From the NCBI RefSeq assembly GCF_001424835.1, contig NZ_LMCQ01000001.1, forward strand, positions 342,284 to 406,283: a stretch of DNA of 64,000 nt. The letters are read 5' to 3'. Shown here piece by piece: positions 7,601-16,673 of the stretch. Each line of letters begins with the position of its first letter. Position 1 is the stretch's first letter. The notes beneath the pieces are model-generated. The model made no database searches, was not told the origin of the DNA, and saw only the letters and a program-made list of their open reading frames with translations. Both the position numbers and the translations under genes were made by a program. This DNA is from Variovorax sp. Root318D1. Its GTDB lineage: Bacteria; Pseudomonadota; Gammaproteobacteria; Burkholderiales; Burkholderiaceae_C.

Positions 7601-8557
7601 ATGATTCGCCTTTTCCTGACCGGCCTCGCATTGGCCGCAACCACCCATCTCGCCATTGCGCAAGACACCAAGCCCATCGAATGGGTGGTCGGCTACGCCG
7701 CAGGCGGCGGCTCCGACTCCGTCGCACGCGCCACGGCCGAGGCGATGTCAAAGAGCCTGGCCCGGCCCGTCGTCATCAACAACAAGCCAGGCGCGGCGAC
7801 CAACATCGCTGCCGACTATGTGGCCCGCTCGAAGGACTACGGCAGTGTCATGCTGACGGCCGACTTCGCAACGCTCGCAGCCAACCCGTTCCTGTTTTCC
7901 AAGCTCAGCTACAACGCCGAGAAGGACCTCACGCCGGTCGGCATGCTGGCGCGTTTTCCGCTCGTTCTGGTGGTCGGCCCCCAGGTGCCGGCAAAGAACT
8001 TCAAGGAATTCATCGCCTGGGCCAAGGCGCAACCCGGCGGTGTGAACTACGCCTCGGCCGGTGCCGGAAGTCCGCACCATCTGGCCACCGAGTTGCTGCG
8101 CGAAAAAACCGGCGTGACGATGACGCATGTCGCCTACCGCGGCGCCGCGCCCGCGATGCAGGACATCCTCGGCGGCCAGGTGCCTTTCATGATGGTCGAC
8201 ACGGCCAGCGGCAATCAGTTCGTGCTGGCGGGCAAGGTCAAGGCGATCGGTGTCGCAAGCGCCAAGCGCATCGCGACCTTGCCCGACGTGCCGACGCTGG
8301 CCGAACAAGGGCTGAGCGATTTCGAGGCCTATGCATGGCAGGGGCTTGCCGTGCCGAGCGGCACGCCCGCCGACACGGTGGCAAAGCTCAACAAGGCGCT
8401 GGTCGACGCGCTGAATTCGACGGCGGTGCAGGCACGTTTCCAGGCGCTGGGCGTGGAAGGGCTGCCGGGCACGCCGAACGACATGGCCAGGTATGTCAAG
8501 GACGAACGCGAACGTTGGGGCGGCCTCATCAAGGCGAACGGCATCAGGATCGATTGA
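7601..8557 (+). CDS. Bug/TctC-family periplasmic solute receptor
   Basis: 318 residues with a cleavable signal peptide (MIRLFLTGLALAATTHLAIA) and the Bug fold. Family marks are WVVGYAAGGGSD near the N-terminus, NNKPGAATNIAADYVA and AYRGAAPAMQDILGGQV. Bug proteins bind carboxylic or aromatic acids in the periplasm and deliver them to TctAB-type transporters, or act as sensors. No tctA/tctB is nearby, so this is an orphan receptor. Its place at the end of the FAD-monooxygenase operon suggests it binds that pathway's aromatic acid. Confidence 0.92.
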   Translation: MIRLFLTGLALAATTHLAIAQDTKPIEWVVGYAAGGGSDSVARATAEAMSKSLARPVVINNKPGAATNIAADYVARSKDYGSVMLTADFATLAANPFLFSKLSYNAEKDLTPVGMLARFPLVLVVGPQVPAKNFKEFIAWAKAQPGGVNYASAGAGSPHHLATELLREKTGVTMTHVAYRGAAPAMQDILGGQVPFMMVDTASGNQFVLAGKVKAIGVASAKRIATLPDVPTLAEQGLSDFEAYAWQGLAVPSGTPADTVAKLNKALVDALNSTAVQARFQALGVEGLPGTPNDMARYVKDERERWGGLIKANGIRID

Positions 8558-8579
8558 GGTTCCAGCCTGGCACGAACGT

Positions 8580-8894
8580 CTATGGCAGAGGGAGCTCGCG
8601 CATGAGGTTGCTGCGCACCCACGTGAACGCGCCGGACTGGACGTTGTTCGCTTGCCAGCGGCGGAATTCGGGATCGGCCGACAGCGGATCGGTGACCTTC
8701 GCGTATTCCGCCGCGTTCTCGAACTGCACGGTCAGAACATAGTTGCCCAGTTCGCCTGCGACCACGCTCCAAAGCTGAGGGCTGGGTGCGCCATGCTTCT
8801 TCCAGAGCGCCGCGCCCGCTTTCACGGCGTCCATGATGGCCTCGAGGTCGGCTCCGGGGCTGGGTCGCAGGACATATCGCGCTTCGTAGGCCAT
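8580..8894 (-). CDS. Small dimeric alpha/beta-barrel-like protein (NIPSNAP/Dabb-like)
   Basis: 104 residues, MAYEARYVLRPSPGADLEAIMDAV..., with a central ELGNYVLTVQFENAAEYAKVTD segment of the sort found in NIPSNAP and ABM-type ferredoxin-like proteins. Such proteins often sit in degradation clusters without a proven role. The inner ATG (8894) is chosen because GGAG lies 7 nt upstream; the longer start adds only six residues. Convergent with the Bug gene. Function not recognised. Confidence 0.7.
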   Translation of the reverse strand: MAYEARYVLRPSPGADLEAIMDAVKAGAALWKKHGAPSPQLWSVVAGELGNYVLTVQFENAAEYAKVTDPLSADPEFRRWQANNVQSGAFTWVRSNLMRELPLP

Positions 8895-9218
8895 AGAAGT
8901 CTCCTTCGTCATAGCAAGAGCGACATTGAAGCACCTGAGCGCTTGGCGGGCAATCGATGGCGCATCGCGGCCTACCGCACTTGAAGCCAGCCGCGGGCCA
9001 TCGTGAACATCTCCTTTTTTGTCGACATCGACTCGAACGCGAACCAGAACTGTCGCATGTGGCGTCTGAAGCGACGCTCCATGTCACTTTTTGGAGGCGA
9101 CGCGCGCGCTTTTCGCTGGCTGGGAAGTGGGCATGGATCGTGCGCCTTGTGCCCCGGCAAGTCCCCGGCAACGCGTCCCGGCGGCAGCTGATTCTCTTTC
9201 AATCAAAAAACGTTTTTC
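8895..9218. other. Intergenic region, no gene seen
   Basis: 324 bp between two divergently read genes. It should hold both promoters. Apart from the A/T-rich palindrome at its right end I see no conserved element, RNA or credible ORF. Confidence 0.5.
9206..9217. promoter_or_regulatory. Perfect A/T palindrome abutting the lipoprotein start codon
   Basis: AAAAACGTTTTT is a perfect 12-bp palindrome ending one base before the ATG at 9219. It takes the place where a Shine-Dalgarno sequence would be, and none is visible. It could be a protein-binding site or a small mRNA hairpin over the initiation region. Confidence 0.4.
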
Positions 9219-10514
9219 ATGATCATTTTTTCCCGACGGTGCGTTTCTGCACTGATGATTTCGGTGCTCCTGTTTGGCTGCGGTGGTGGAGGCGGAGGTG
9301 GTGGTACTCAAGGCGGGGGCTTGGCCGGCCTGATCGGCTTGGGCGGCAGCAGTGGTAGCCAAGGCGCCAATGGCGCCACCCAGGGTGGCGATAGCCAAAG
9401 TGGCGGAAGCACGGGAAGCACAGGGGGTACGGGCAGCACAGACGGCGTTTCTTCGCCCGTCGCGGCGACCACTGCGTTGGTGACCAGGCTCGGCAAGCCC
9501 GCTCGGGTGCTGCTCGGACTCGGCGCGGGCAATCCCCTCGATCAGATGAAAAGCCAGGACATTCATCCCGACATCGTGGACGCCTACCTCGTGGGTGTGG
9601 GTGCGGGCGCCTGGCCCACCTGGAACAGCCCCGATGGGGCGTACATCACCTACACCGCGCAGGCCATCCAGGCCTACGGCGCGATCCCGATGTTCACGCT
9701 GTACCAGATGACGGCGCTCGGCGAGGGCAATTTGAGCGGCATCAACGATGCGACTTTCATGAACAACTACTGGGCGCAGGTCCGGTTGATGTACCAGCGC
9801 ATTGCGGCCCTTGGTACGCCCGTTCTGATCAACCTGGAGCCGGACTTCTGGGGATTCGTTGCGGCCCAGGCGCCCGATCGCGATGCAACGCGGCTGGCGG
9901 CCGTCGTCAGCAGCCAGCCCGAATGCAGCGGGTTGCCCAACACCGCCGGGGGCCTCGGCCAATGCCTGGTGCGAATGGGCAGGCAGATCGCGCCCAAGGC
10001 GCTGGTGGGATTCCCGCCTGCCTTCTGGAGCGGCACCGCTGCCGCAATCGGCGCCCAGATGCGGGCGGTCGGCGCGCATCAGGCGGACTTCATCGTCGCC
10101 CAGACCAGCGACCGTGACGCGGGCTGCTGGGAGGTCCCGTCGCCTCCCGCGGAATGCACGGGCCGAAGCGGTCCGTTCTACTGGGACGCAAGCAACACCA
10201 CCAGCCCGAACTTCCATGAGTCGCAGCGCCAGATTTCGGACTATCGCGCCGCCCTGGGCAATGGGCTGCCGATCCTGTGGTGGCAAACGCCGATGGGTGT
10301 GCCGTCCGACACGCCCGGTGGCACCGACCTGCACTATCGCGACAACCATGTCGACTACATGCTGCGCAACGCCCAGGAATACGGTGACACCCACACGTTT
10401 GCATTCGTCTTCAGCGCCGGGGGGAGCGTTCAGACCTCGATCAGCACCGACGGCGGCCAGTTTGCGCGCCTTTCGGCTCAGTATCTTGCACGAGGCGGCG
10501 CCACTTTGAAGTAG
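9219..10514 (+). CDS. Secreted lipoprotein with glycine-rich linker; possible TIM-barrel hydrolase domain
   Basis: 431 residues. A lipoprotein signal peptide ends in the lipobox LFGC (Cys21), followed by eight glycines and a Gly/Ser/Thr linker to about residue 75. The globular part (from about residue 90) has LINLEPDFWG, FIVAQTSDRDAGCW and GLPILWWQTPMG, which read like strand-end acidic and aromatic residues of a TIM-barrel glycoside-hydrolase-like domain. Acidic E/D candidates are in LINLEPD. Probably anchored to the outer membrane. No family was recognised, so activity is unknown. It stands alone between a divergent small gene and a convergent LysR gene. Confidence 0.8.
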   Translation: MIIFSRRCVSALMISVLLFGCGGGGGGGGTQGGGLAGLIGLGGSSGSQGANGATQGGDSQSGGSTGSTGGTGSTDGVSSPVAATTALVTRLGKPARVLLGLGAGNPLDQMKSQDIHPDIVDAYLVGVGAGAWPTWNSPDGAYITYTAQAIQAYGAIPMFTLYQMTALGEGNLSGINDATFMNNYWAQVRLMYQRIAALGTPVLINLEPDFWGFVAAQAPDRDATRLAAVVSSQPECSGLPNTAGGLGQCLVRMGRQIAPKALVGFPPAFWSGTAAAIGAQMRAVGAHQADFIVAQTSDRDAGCWEVPSPPAECTGRSGPFYWDASNTTSPNFHESQRQISDYRAALGNGLPILWWQTPMGVPSDTPGGTDLHYRDNHVDYMLRNAQEYGDTHTFAFVFSAGGSVQTSISTDGGQFARLSAQYLARGGATLK

Positions 10515-10534
10515 CCATCGGCAAAGGCTGCGAT

Positions 10535-11452
10535 TCAGCAGCCCAGCTTTTCCGCCATCCGTTGCTGAAGATCGGCAAAGCTCGCGCGCACCGCGTCTGC
10601 CAACGCCGGCAGCAGCGGATTCGAATCCGTCTTCCTTCTCAGCAACACGAGCACCTCGCTGGCGGCCGGTGCGCGCAGGCGGCAGAAACTCACGCCCGCC
10701 GCGCCGAGCAGCGCGCACGAAGACGGCACCAAGGCCACGCCGAGCCCGGCACCGACCAGGTCGAGCACGCCATGCACCGTGCTCGCTTCGTAGCGGATGC
10801 GCGGGCTGAAGCCGGCCTTGGCGCAGAGGTAGATCGACTGGTCGAAGTACGCCGGACCCCGGTGCCGGGTGAAGGCGACGAAATCATGCTCGGCGAAGCT
10901 GCGCAGTTCGACCGGATTGCCGGCGCGGCGTGCTTGCTGCGGTGTCAGCGCAAGGCAAAAGGGATCGGGCATCTGCGCCGCGACCGTGAGGCGCGGATGA
11001 TGCGGCTTGCTGCGTGCGATTCCGGCATCGAGATGACCTGCGGCCACCGCCTCCGCCTGCTCGCTGCTGATCATCTCGCGCAGTTCGATATGCAGCGCCG
11101 GATGTTCTTTCTTGAGATGCCGGACCAGCTTCGGCAGCACCGTGCTGCTGGCAGAAGGCACGAAGCCGAGCGCCAGGTGGCCGCCGCTGGCGCTTCCCGT
11201 CACGGACTCCTTCATGCGCGCCGCGCGGTCGAGCAGGTACCGCGCTTCCGGCAGCAGCGATTCGCCTGCCGCCGTCAGGCGTACGCCCTTGGGATGGCGC
11301 ACAAAGAGCGCAGTGCCCATTTCCTCTTCGAGCTGCCGGATCTGCACCGACAGCGGTGGCTGCGCGATGAACAGCTTTTCCGCGGCCCGGCTCAGGTTGC
11401 CCGTTTCAGCCACGGCCACGAAGTAGCGCAGGTGCCTCAGTTCCATGCTCAT
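10535..11452 (-). CDS. LysR-family transcriptional regulator
   Basis: 305 residues; N-terminal helix-turn-helix MELRHLRYFVAVAETGNLSRAAEKLFIAQPPLS, typical of the BenM/CatR/CynR branch, and a LysR substrate-binding domain. Divergent from a Bug receptor, zinc dehydrogenase and DUF gene, which it presumably regulates. The ATG at 11452 (MSMELRH) has GGAG 6 nt upstream; the ATG at 11446 would give a start of the common MELRH type. The hairpin GGCTGC-N6-GCAGCC overlaps its stop codon and may help end transcription from both sides. Confidence 0.9.
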   Translation of the reverse strand: MSMELRHLRYFVAVAETGNLSRAAEKLFIAQPPLSVQIRQLEEEMGTALFVRHPKGVRLTAAGESLLPEARYLLDRAARMKESVTGSASGGHLALGFVPSASSTVLPKLVRHLKKEHPALHIELREMISSEQAEAVAAGHLDAGIARSKPHHPRLTVAAQMPDPFCLALTPQQARRAGNPVELRSFAEHDFVAFTRHRGPAYFDQSIYLCAKAGFSPRIRYEASTVHGVLDLVGAGLGVALVPSSCALLGAAGVSFCRLRAPAASEVLVLLRRKTDSNPLLPALADAVRASFADLQQRMAEKLGC

Positions 11453-11486
11453 GAAAAACTCCATATTCAGGAGGTATCGAGTCCAT

Positions 11487-11515
11487 AGCTTATCGGTGTT
11501 TGGCATATCGAAGCT
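11487..11515. promoter_or_regulatory. Inverted repeat in LysR/Bug divergent region
   Basis: AGCTT and AAGCT arms face each other across 19 nt between the LysR gene and the Bug gene, with ATCG copies just inside each arm on the same strand. The size suits a LysR footprint. Only 5-bp arms, so tentative. Confidence 0.3.
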
Positions 11516-11574
11516 CTGCGGCCAGAATTCGTGCATTCCAGGCGCAGGAGCGCCGGCACTGAATGGAGACACAC

Positions 11575-12534
11575 ATGAAGAAAGCTCTCGCCCTCCTGAC
11601 GGGTTGTGCATTCGCCCTGGCCGCGTCGGCCCAGGACTGGCCTGCCAAGCCGGTCAAGCTGGTGGTGCCCGCACCGGCCGGCAGCTCGCTCGACTTCATC
11701 GCCCGCACGCTGGGCGACAAGCTGCGCGAACGATGGAAGCAGCCGGTCGTGATCGACAACAAGGCCGGTGCGGGCGGCATGCTGGGCATGACCGCGGTTG
11801 CCAAGGCACCAGCCGATGGCTACACCCTGGGCGTCGGCTTCAACGGCCCGATCGCGTTCGGGCCGCACATGTACAAGAAGATGGCCTACGACCCCGCCAA
11901 GGACCTGCTGCCCATCGTGCTGACCTCGTCGCAACCCAACGTGCTGGCGGTTGCGGCCAGCATTCCGGCCAAGACCCTGCCCGAGTTCGTGGCCTGGGCC
12001 AAGAAGCAGGGCGGCAAGCTCAACTACGCCTCGGTGGGCGCCGGCAGCTCTTCGCACCTGACCATGGAGCTGTTCAGGAGTGTGGCGGGTTTCGACGCCA
12101 CGCATGTGCCGTTCGCCGGCTCGCCGCCGGCCGGTATTTCACTGGCTTCCGAAGAGACGCAGGCTCTCTTCACCGTGGCGCCTGCGCTGCTGCCGCTGAT
12201 CCAGGGCGGCCGCATCCGCCTGCTGGCCGCCACCAGCCTCCAGCGCACCGAAACCATGAAGGACCTGCCCACGGTCGCCGAGGCGGGCTACCCCGGTTTC
12301 GAAGCCTTGGCGTGGAACGGCCTGTTCAGCGCCGCCGGCACACCGCCGGAAGTTGTGCGCCGCATCAATGCCGACGTCAACGATGTCATGAAGGACAAGG
12401 GCGTGCGCGATGCTTTCGCCAAGCAGGGCCTGATCCTCGGCGGAGGCTCGCCCGACGAGTTCAAGACCTTCATCGCGGCCGAAAGCCTCAAGTGGGGCGC
12501 CATCATCAAGAAGGTCGGCATCAGCATCGACTGA
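11575..12534 (+). CDS. Bug/TctC-family periplasmic solute receptor
   Basis: 319 residues with a signal peptide (MKKALALLTGCAFALAASA) and the Bug hallmarks VVPAPAGSSLDFIARTL, IDNKAGAGGMLGMTAVAKAPADGYTL and HVPFAGSPPAG. The start ATG at 11575 has GGAG 6 nt upstream. No membrane components lie nearby. Followed 17 nt later by a zinc-dependent dehydrogenase, so its ligand is probably an acid whose catabolism involves alcohol or polyol oxidation. Confidence 0.92.
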   Translation: MKKALALLTGCAFALAASAQDWPAKPVKLVVPAPAGSSLDFIARTLGDKLRERWKQPVVIDNKAGAGGMLGMTAVAKAPADGYTLGVGFNGPIAFGPHMYKKMAYDPAKDLLPIVLTSSQPNVLAVAASIPAKTLPEFVAWAKKQGGKLNYASVGAGSSSHLTMELFRSVAGFDATHVPFAGSPPAGISLASEETQALFTVAPALLPLIQGGRIRLLAATSLQRTETMKDLPTVAEAGYPGFEALAWNGLFSAAGTPPEVVRRINADVNDVMKDKGVRDAFAKQGLILGGGSPDEFKTFIAAESLKWGAIIKKVGISID

Positions 12535-12551
12535 CGCCGGAATCAAGCACC

Positions 12552-13586
12552 ATGCAAGCCTTGCGCAAGACACGCCCGGAAGCGGGTCTCGAACTGGTTG
12601 ACATACCAGCGCCCGTGCCTGAAGCCGATTCGAGCGACGTCCTCGTGAAGGTCAGCGCCACCGGCATCTGCGGCAGCGACCTGCACGTGGACGACTGGAC
12701 GTCCAGCTATGCCTTCATCACCCAGAGCCTTCCGGTCACCATCGGGCACGAGTTCGTCGGGGTTGCACAGACCGGCCCCCTGGCCGGCCGGCGCGTGGTC
12801 GTTCGTCCCTCCGTGACCTGCGGCGCCTGCGCTGCTTGCGCCACGGGCGATCACGATGGCTGCGAGAAGCGCCGCGGCATCGGCATGACCCGCGATGGCG
12901 CTTTCGCGCCCTGGGTCAGGGTGCCCTTGCGCAACTGCGTGCCCGTGCCAGACAGCCTGAGCGACGAACTCGCGGCGCTCACCGAGCCGCTCACCATAGC
13001 GATGCAGGCGCTTCGCATCGCAGGCGACGTGGCCGGCAAGCGCGTGCTGGTGATGGGCCCGGGCACCATCGGCCAGGGGATCGCGGCGCTCGCGCGCCGC
13101 GCCGGTGCCGTGCAGCTCGTGGTCAGCGGCTGCCATGACGCAGCCCGGTTCGACGCACTGCGCCGGATGGGCTTCGATGCGCTGGTCGACGTGGCTGTGC
13201 AGCCGCTGGCCGAAGGCGCCCGGCAGCACACAGGCGGCGAACCCTTCGATCTCATATTCGAAGCGACGGGGGTGCCCGAAACCATCACGGAAGGCCTGGG
13301 GCTGCTGCGGCGCAATGGCATCGTGGTCGTCACCGGCATCCATGCCCGTCCGCTTCTGCTCGACCTGACACCGATGGTGCGCAACCAGCAACAATTGCGC
13401 GGCTCCTTTCGCCCGCCCGAATCCGACTGGCCCCTGGCCCTCGAACTGATGGGCCAGTTGGATGCCGTCATGCGCCCGATGGTCAGCCATGTCCTGCCGT
13501 TGTCGCAAGCCAAGGAGGGCTTTGCGCTGGCGCGCGCGAAGGCGGCGAGCAAGGTGCTCCTGAAGCCGGAAGCACGCGATGAATGA
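12552..13586 (+). CDS. Zinc-dependent medium-chain alcohol/polyol dehydrogenase
   Basis: 344 residues of the MDR superfamily, sorbitol/threonine dehydrogenase branch. The catalytic zinc site uses C40 and H66-E67, and the structural zinc site has four cysteines (C90, C93, C96, C104). The Rossmann fold has VLVMGPGTIGQG. It would oxidise a secondary alcohol or sugar acid with NAD(P)+. It overlaps the next gene by 8 nt and follows a Bug receptor, forming a three-gene operon divergent from LysR. The exact substrate cannot be read from the sequence. Confidence 0.88.
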   Translation: MQALRKTRPEAGLELVDIPAPVPEADSSDVLVKVSATGICGSDLHVDDWTSSYAFITQSLPVTIGHEFVGVAQTGPLAGRRVVVRPSVTCGACAACATGDHDGCEKRRGIGMTRDGAFAPWVRVPLRNCVPVPDSLSDELAALTEPLTIAMQALRIAGDVAGKRVLVMGPGTIGQGIAALARRAGAVQLVVSGCHDAARFDALRRMGFDALVDVAVQPLAEGARQHTGGEPFDLIFEATGVPETITEGLGLLRRNGIVVVTGIHARPLLLDLTPMVRNQQQLRGSFRPPESDWPLALELMGQLDAVMRPMVSHVLPLSQAKEGFALARAKAASKVLLKPEARDE

Positions 13587-14202
13587 CGACATGGCCGGCA
13601 CGGGCGCCGTGCTGGCGCTGTGGAACGACGTCACGCCCGACGTGGATGCCGAATACAACACGTGGCATGCGGGCGAGCACGTGCCCGAGCGGTTGACGGT
13701 CCCAGGCATGCTGTGGGGCCGACGCTACCGACGCGCGTGCAACAGCCTTGCGCCACGCTACCTCACGCTCTACGGCATGCGCGACGTACAGGTCCTGGAT
13801 AGCGATGCCTATCGCCTTCTGCTGAGCAGGCCCACGCCGATGAGCGCGCACATGCGCCCGCACCTGCGCAACCTGTCGCGCTGGGTGTGCGATGTCCGCG
13901 AGGCGCATGGTTTTCTGGCATCGACACACGTGGCCGTGTGGACCTTCGATGCGGAAGATGCGGCTCGCGCGTGCGCAGGTGCACAGGCGGAATCCTGCCC
14001 GCATGACCTTCTGCTCGCCCAGCGATCGCCCGACGCAGCGCCGCTGCCATGGCTCACGGGGAGCCAGGCGCAGGCGATCGAAGGAAGCTGGCTGTTGGCC
14101 ATGGGAATGCCCGGGCAGGTGATGGCTTCAGCGCAAGCCGTGCCGGGCGCAGTTCTGTACAAAACCCTTCCGGTCCAGCCGGCCCTGGCGCCCCGTCTCT
14201 GA
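13579..14202 (+). CDS. Dimeric alpha/beta-barrel-like protein of unknown function
   Basis: 207 residues, beginning with a segment (LALWNDVTPDVDAEYNTWHAGEHVPERLTVPG) typical of proteins with a ferredoxin-like barrel, where Trp-His-EH-ER residues line a pocket (DUF4286-like). Overlaps the zinc dehydrogenase gene by 8 nt, so it is co-translated with it. Similar proteins accompany Bug/dehydrogenase catabolic clusters. No catalytic function is established. Confidence 0.75.
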   Translation: MNDDMAGTGAVLALWNDVTPDVDAEYNTWHAGEHVPERLTVPGMLWGRRYRRACNSLAPRYLTLYGMRDVQVLDSDAYRLLLSRPTPMSAHMRPHLRNLSRWVCDVREAHGFLASTHVAVWTFDAEDAARACAGAQAESCPHDLLLAQRSPDAAPLPWLTGSQAQAIEGSWLLAMGMPGQVMASAQAVPGAVLYKTLPVQPALAPRL

Positions 14203-14248
14203 GCAGAGTCGTCTGCGCAGTGCGCCGTCGACTGTAGACTTCGCGGCC

Positions 14249-15877
14249 ATGTTTCGTCTCCGGTTGTCATTCGCTTTTGCGGTTCTTGTTGCGCTGGTGT
14301 GCTGCCAAGCGGCCTTTGTCTACTGGGGCTCCAATCGCGTCAATGAATACGCCGCGCACAGCCGGCTGACGAGCGACATTCTTTCCGAACTCCTCGAGAT
14401 TTCCGCCAACAAGCAGCGGTTGCGTGTGTGGGCTTCGCAGCGGCTCATGAATGCGGAAGCGACGCCGGGCGTCCGAGATCAGCTGCTCGAGCGAATGCGA
14501 GCCGGCGCGGCGCGGCTGGATGCCATGTCCCGCCTTCATCTGGACTCATGGCGGAAGGTGTCCTCGCGAGAAGAGATCGCCGTGCCGCAAGAGGCCTTTC
14601 AGCTGGTCGAGATCAGCAAGTTGCTGGATGGAAACATCCTCGAGGTACAGGCACAGCTGCAGGATTTGCAGCCGCTGTCGCCTGGCGCGGAGTTCCCGAA
14701 CGTCTGGCGGCAAGTGGCCCAGGTGTTCGACATGACCCAGGGCCGGGATCTTCGCGAGCTGCTCAACGGCGCCATCGAAGGACAGCGCAAGGCGGTTCCC
14801 ATTGCCCGCGCCGCGACCGAGCGAGGTCTGGACCGGCTCAGGCAGCAGGCGATTGCCATGGCGATCATCGCCCTTGTCGCGGCCGTGCTGTGGGCGCTGC
14901 ATCTGCGCGGGCGCCTCAAGCGCCCCCTGGAGCTGTTGCTGCAAGGGACGCGGGCACTGCAGTCCGGTAGCCTGGAGCACCGCATCGAACTTGCATCGGG
15001 CGATGAATTCGAAGTGGTGGCCCGCCATTTCAACCAGATGGCGGCGGAACTTCAGCAACATCGCCAGGAGGCCGACGAAGCCCGCCGGCGCCTGGAGGAT
15101 GCGGTCAGGGACCGGACGCAGGAGTTGCAGTCGGCCCATGACACGCTTCAGCTTCTGGATCATCGGCGGCGGCAACTCTTTGTCGATCTCAGCCATGAGT
15201 TGCGAACACCGGCCACCGCGATTCGCGGGGAGGCGGAGATCACGCTGCGCGGCGGCGACAAGCCCGTCGAGGAGTACCGGCAGGCCTTGAAGCGCATCGT
15301 CGGGACCGTTCAGCAGTTGACCCATGTGATTGGCGATCTGCTTCTGATCGCGCGGGCGGAAGCCGACCAGTTGGTGATCCAGCCGTCCCCCATGGATCTC
15401 TCGATGCTCCTGAGCGAAGCCGCCGAGCAGGGAGAAGCCCTGGCTGCAGTCCACGGGATTGCACTGGCCTACGAGCCGGCAGCGGAAATGGTCATGGTTC
15501 GCGCCGACGGCGACCGCCTGCGCCAGGCCGTGATGATCGTCCTGGACAACGCCATCCGCTATTCGCGCGTGAACGGCAAGGTGCACCTGGGCTGCAAGGT
15601 GGCCGGAGAAGAAGTCTCCATCGTGGTTCGCGACCACGGCATCGGCATCGACCAGGACGAGTTGCCGCGCGTGTTCGAGCGCTTCGTCCGCGGTCACCGG
15701 GCACGCGCTCATCGCGCGGATGGCAGCGGCATCGGCCTCTCCATTGCGCAGGCCATCGTCAAGGCCCATCGCGGGCGCATCGACATACGGAGCGCGCCGG
15801 AGGAGGGGACTGAAGTTCGTGTCGTCCTTGCGCGCCTGCCGATCCACGAACCCGAGGCCAGTGTCCAGCAGCCATGA
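14249..15877 (+). CDS. Membrane sensor histidine kinase
   Basis: 542 residues. TM1 about residues 5-27, a helical periplasmic sensor region to about 200, TM2 about 201-220, then HAMP (about 221-273). The HisKA domain follows with phospho-acceptor H316 in FVDLSHELRTP, then an HATPase_c domain with N-box DNAIRYS, DHGIGID and GSGIGLSIA. It should phosphorylate the response regulator whose gene overlaps its stop by 4 nt. The all-helical sensor domain gives no clue to the signal. Confidence 0.93.
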   Translation: MFRLRLSFAFAVLVALVCCQAAFVYWGSNRVNEYAAHSRLTSDILSELLEISANKQRLRVWASQRLMNAEATPGVRDQLLERMRAGAARLDAMSRLHLDSWRKVSSREEIAVPQEAFQLVEISKLLDGNILEVQAQLQDLQPLSPGAEFPNVWRQVAQVFDMTQGRDLRELLNGAIEGQRKAVPIARAATERGLDRLRQQAIAMAIIALVAAVLWALHLRGRLKRPLELLLQGTRALQSGSLEHRIELASGDEFEVVARHFNQMAAELQQHRQEADEARRRLEDAVRDRTQELQSAHDTLQLLDHRRRQLFVDLSHELRTPATAIRGEAEITLRGGDKPVEEYRQALKRIVGTVQQLTHVIGDLLLIARAEADQLVIQPSPMDLSMLLSEAAEQGEALAAVHGIALAYEPAAEMVMVRADGDRLRQAVMIVLDNAIRYSRVNGKVHLGCKVAGEEVSIVVRDHGIGIDQDELPRVFERFVRGHRARAHRADGSGIGLSIAQAIVKAHRGRIDIRSAPEEGTEVRVVLARLPIHEPEASVQQP

Positions 15878-16563
15878 ACAGAAGCATCCTGATCGTTGAA
15901 GACGACCCCCGCGTCGCGGATTTCCTGGTGCGCGGGCTGAAGGCTGAAGGCTTCGCGGTGCAGCATGCCCGAACCGGTCCGGACGGACTGGAGCTGGCGC
16001 GCCGGGGAGAACTCGCGCTTCTGATCCTGGACCTGATGCTGCCGGGCATCAACGGCCTGGAGCTGTGCCAGACCTTTCGCGCAGAGGGTGGACAGACGCC
16101 CGTGCTGATGCTGACCGCAATGAGCACGACCGAAGACAAGGTGAATGGGTTGCGACTCGGCGCCGATGACTACCTGACCAAACCCTTCGACTTCGAGGAG
16201 CTGCTCGCGCGCATCGAGGCACTGCTGCGCCGCGGTCGGGACCTCAGGCCGCAGGTCACGACATTGCAGGTGGCGGACCTGGTGCTGGACCGCGAGCGCA
16301 TGCGGGTCGAACGCGCGGGGCAGCCGATCACGCTCACCGCCAAGGAACTGGCCTTTCTCGAATTGCTCATGAGCGCACCCGGACGGGTCTACAGCCGCGA
16401 ACGCATCCTGGCCAATGTCTGGGGCACGCATGAAGATCCGCTCACCAATATCGTGGACGTCTACGTGCGGCGTCTTCGGATGAAGATCGACAGCGAGCAC
16501 GCGGTGCCACTGCTGCAGACCGTGCGCGGCCTGGGCTATCGGCTCAGCGAGACCGCGAGCTAG
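15874..16563 (+). CDS. OmpR/PhoB-family response regulator
   Basis: 229 residues: receiver domain with phospho-acceptor D53 in LILDLMLPG and the conserved Lys in DYLTKPFD, then a winged-helix DNA-binding domain ending LLQTVRGLGYRLSE. Its ATG overlaps the kinase stop (ATGA). Four phased GTTCATC repeats directly after the gene are the likely binding site, in front of the SnoaL-like gene. Confidence 0.95.
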   Translation: MNRSILIVEDDPRVADFLVRGLKAEGFAVQHARTGPDGLELARRGELALLILDLMLPGINGLELCQTFRAEGGQTPVLMLTAMSTTEDKVNGLRLGADDYLTKPFDFEELLARIEALLRRGRDLRPQVTTLQVADLVLDRERMRVERAGQPITLTAKELAFLELLMSAPGRVYSRERILANVWGTHEDPLTNIVDVYVRRLRMKIDSEHAVPLLQTVRGLGYRLSETAS

Positions 16564-16569
16564 GCAGTT

Positions 16570-16631
16570 GTTCATCGGGCGTTCATCTTCTGCTCAGGGC
16601 AGGTTCATCGCAGCGGCGATGGGCGTTCATT
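16570..16631. promoter_or_regulatory. Array of four helically phased GTTCATC repeats
   Basis: Direct repeats GTTCATC begin at 16570, 16581 and 16603, and GTTCATT at 16625. The spacings of 11, 22 and 22 bp put all copies on one face of the helix. OmpR-family regulators bind such tandem direct repeats with 10-11 bp spacing. The array ends 42 nt before the ATG of the SnoaL-like gene, right where an activator would sit. Confidence 0.7.
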
Positions 16632-16673
16632 CGGCCCTCGAACAATGAGTCCTGTATTCAACCACTTGCATGA

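Noticed and set aside
10525-10542. Hairpin GGCTGC-N6-GCAGCC between convergent genes as a terminator
   Set aside because: No T-tract on either strand and it overlaps the LysR stop; at most a weak bidirectional stem.
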